Shown: piece after piece, positions 5,201 to 5,956 of the stretch
How positions within the stretch are numbered: the first letter of the stretch is position 1
Layout of the letters: every line of letters begins with the position of its first letter
Source of the DNA: Chryseobacterium gleum
Lineage (GTDB): Bacteria; Bacteroidota; Bacteroidia; Flavobacteriales_D; Sanyastnellaceae
Assembly: GCA_945878835.1 (NCBI GenBank)
Contig: CAMCUG010000098.1
Span: forward strand, 1-5,956
Length of the DNA stretch: 5,956 nt
Direction of reading: 5' to 3'
Position numbers and translations under genes: made by a program
Notes under the pieces: generated by a model
The model's database searches: none
What the model was told of the DNA's origin: nothing
What the model saw: only the letters and a program-made list of their open reading frames with translations

Positions 5201-5956
5201 TTAACCCAGCGAAACGCCAATGAGCGTTCCTATACCAAAAGTTATTGCTGCTGCAATTAGTCCGAATAACACTTGACGGAATCCGCTGTACCAAACGTTT
5301 CTTCCTGTAAACAAGGTAATCGCCGCACCAATTCCGAACAATCCGAAAGCACTGCAAACTGCACTTAAAATGATGGCCGTAAATCCTGTTGTAAAGAAAA
5401 ACGGAATCACCGGAATGATTGCTCCCATGAGAAACAAGAAGAACGAAGAGTAAGCAGCTTCCATGGCCGAACCTTTGAGTTCCTCTGCATTTATACCCAA
5501 CTCTTCTCGCACTAAAATATCCAATGCCTGTTCTTTGTTTTGCATGATCGAAGCCGCCATTTCTTTTGCTTGAGCCTCTGGTATTCCCTTCGCCATATAG
5601 ATTAAAGCAATTTCCTGTTGTTCTCCTTCCGGATTAATCTCTAACTCTTCAGCTTCCAATTCCATTTGATTTTCGGAGAGCTCTTGTGAAGACTTCACGC
5701 TGATCCATTCTCCCAACGCCATTGAGAGTGCACCGGCCAACATACCTGCTAGACCTGTCATGAGCACAGGTCCGCTTCCAGCGCTGGCTCCTGCAACGCC
5801 CATGACTAAACTGAAGTTTGAAACCAATCCGTCATTCCCTCCGAGAACCGCGGCGCGAATAGCGTTTCCCCCAACATTACGGTGACGTTTTTCAAAACGC
5901 GCCAACGAAGAACCTGAAATATTCTTATTGGTCTGAAGAATATTTCGAAGGATCGA
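5201..5956 (-). CDS. VIT1/CCC1-family Fe2+/Mn2+ transporter, 5'-partial, probably with an N-terminal ferritin-like domain (MbfA-like)
   Basis: The last 251 residues are present. The core matches the vacuolar iron transporter fold: TM1 with GGNDGLVSNFSLVMGVAGA (39-57), TM2 with LAGALSMALGEW (73-84), a Glu-rich cytosolic segment (ELSENQMELEAEEL, 92-105, then EGEQQE), and three C-terminal membrane helices at about 170-188, 192-215 and 225-250. The Asp of NDGL (42) and the Met of SMALGEW (79) correspond to metal-pathway residues in plant VIT1, and the Glu-rich part to its metal-binding domain. A TTG at 5903-5905 could be taken as the start, but the frame stays open to the edge and codes SILRNILQTNKNISGSS before LARFEKRHR. 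That linker followed by GGNAIRAAVLG is what I associate with VIT proteins fused to a rubrerythrin/ferritin-like domain, such as MbfA, which exports iron and aids peroxide tolerance. The VIT call is firm; the fusion is inferred. It converges on the plus-strand pair. Confidence 0.93.
   Translation of the reverse strand, partial: SILRNILQTNKNISGSSLARFEKRHRNVGGNAIRAAVLGGNDGLVSNFSLVMGVAGASAGSGPVLMTGLAGMLAGALSMALGEWISVKSSQELSENQMELEAEELEINPEGEQQEIALIYMAKGIPEAQAKEMAASIMQNKEQALDILVREELGINAEELKGSAMEAAYSSFFLFLMGAIIPVIPFFFTTGFTAIILSAVCSAFGLFGIGAAITLFTGRNVWYSGFRQVLFGLIAAAITFGIGTLIGVSLG

Noticed and set aside
5029..5220. Minus-strand 63-codon frame opposite the 44-codon gene
   Set aside because: It overlaps the transporter's 3' end in another frame and lacks a signal peptide or any motif. 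The plus-strand peptide with signal sequence and ATGA overlap is the better explanation.
5145..5357. Minus-strand 70-codon frame inside the transporter gene
   Set aside because: It is an out-of-frame shadow of the C-terminal membrane helices of the VIT protein, whose own frame is intact.
1..5956. A mobile element, CRISPR array, tRNA/rRNA, or defence/biosynthetic cluster
   Set aside because: I looked for transposase or integrase motifs, direct repeats with spacers, cloverleaf arms and clusters of related enzymes and found none. The only repeats are protein-level modules in the large secreted gene.

Overview
The window looks like chromosomal DNA of a Bacteroidota bacterium, most likely in or near the Flavobacteriales (the family level is only an inference). 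The evidence is a giant secreted protein made of Ig-like and PKD modules of the kind exported by the type IX secretion system (T9SS), start regions that are A/T-rich and lack Shine-Dalgarno sequences, FKBP-type isomerases with Bacteroidota-like N-terminal domains, and a TAnnTTTG-like promoter element.

Layout from left to right. (1) Positions 1-2699, minus strand: the first 899 codons of a very large secreted modular protein. Its C-terminus lies beyond the left edge. The frame is open without a stop from 2699 to position 1 and starts at a TTG codon followed by a clean signal peptide. (2) 2700-2868: a short intergenic gap with a strong intrinsic terminator on the minus strand. (3) 2869-4286, minus strand: two tandem paralogous exported FKBP-type peptidyl-prolyl isomerases 5 nt apart, evidently one operon that ends at the terminator. 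(4) 4287-4348: a 62-nt divergent intergenic region. (5) 4349-5115, plus strand: a 211-residue exported protein of unknown function, perhaps a small outer-membrane beta-barrel, overlapping by ATGA a 44-codon gene for a tiny exported peptide with a Cys-Cys pair. (6) 5201-5956, minus strand: a VIT1/CCC1-family iron/manganese transporter. Its frame stays open through the right edge, and its upstream residues suggest an N-terminal ferritin-like domain (MbfA-type) outside the window.

The genes share a cell-envelope theme: two exported proline isomerases that could help secreted or outer-membrane proteins fold, an envelope protein with a tiny partner, a large T9SS-type surface protein and a membrane metal transporter. 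No dedicated multi-gene pathway is evident. I see no tRNA, rRNA, CRISPR array, insertion sequence or phage gene. The least explained items are a tandem pair of six-cysteine, ~95-residue repeats in the large protein and the 44-residue exported peptide.
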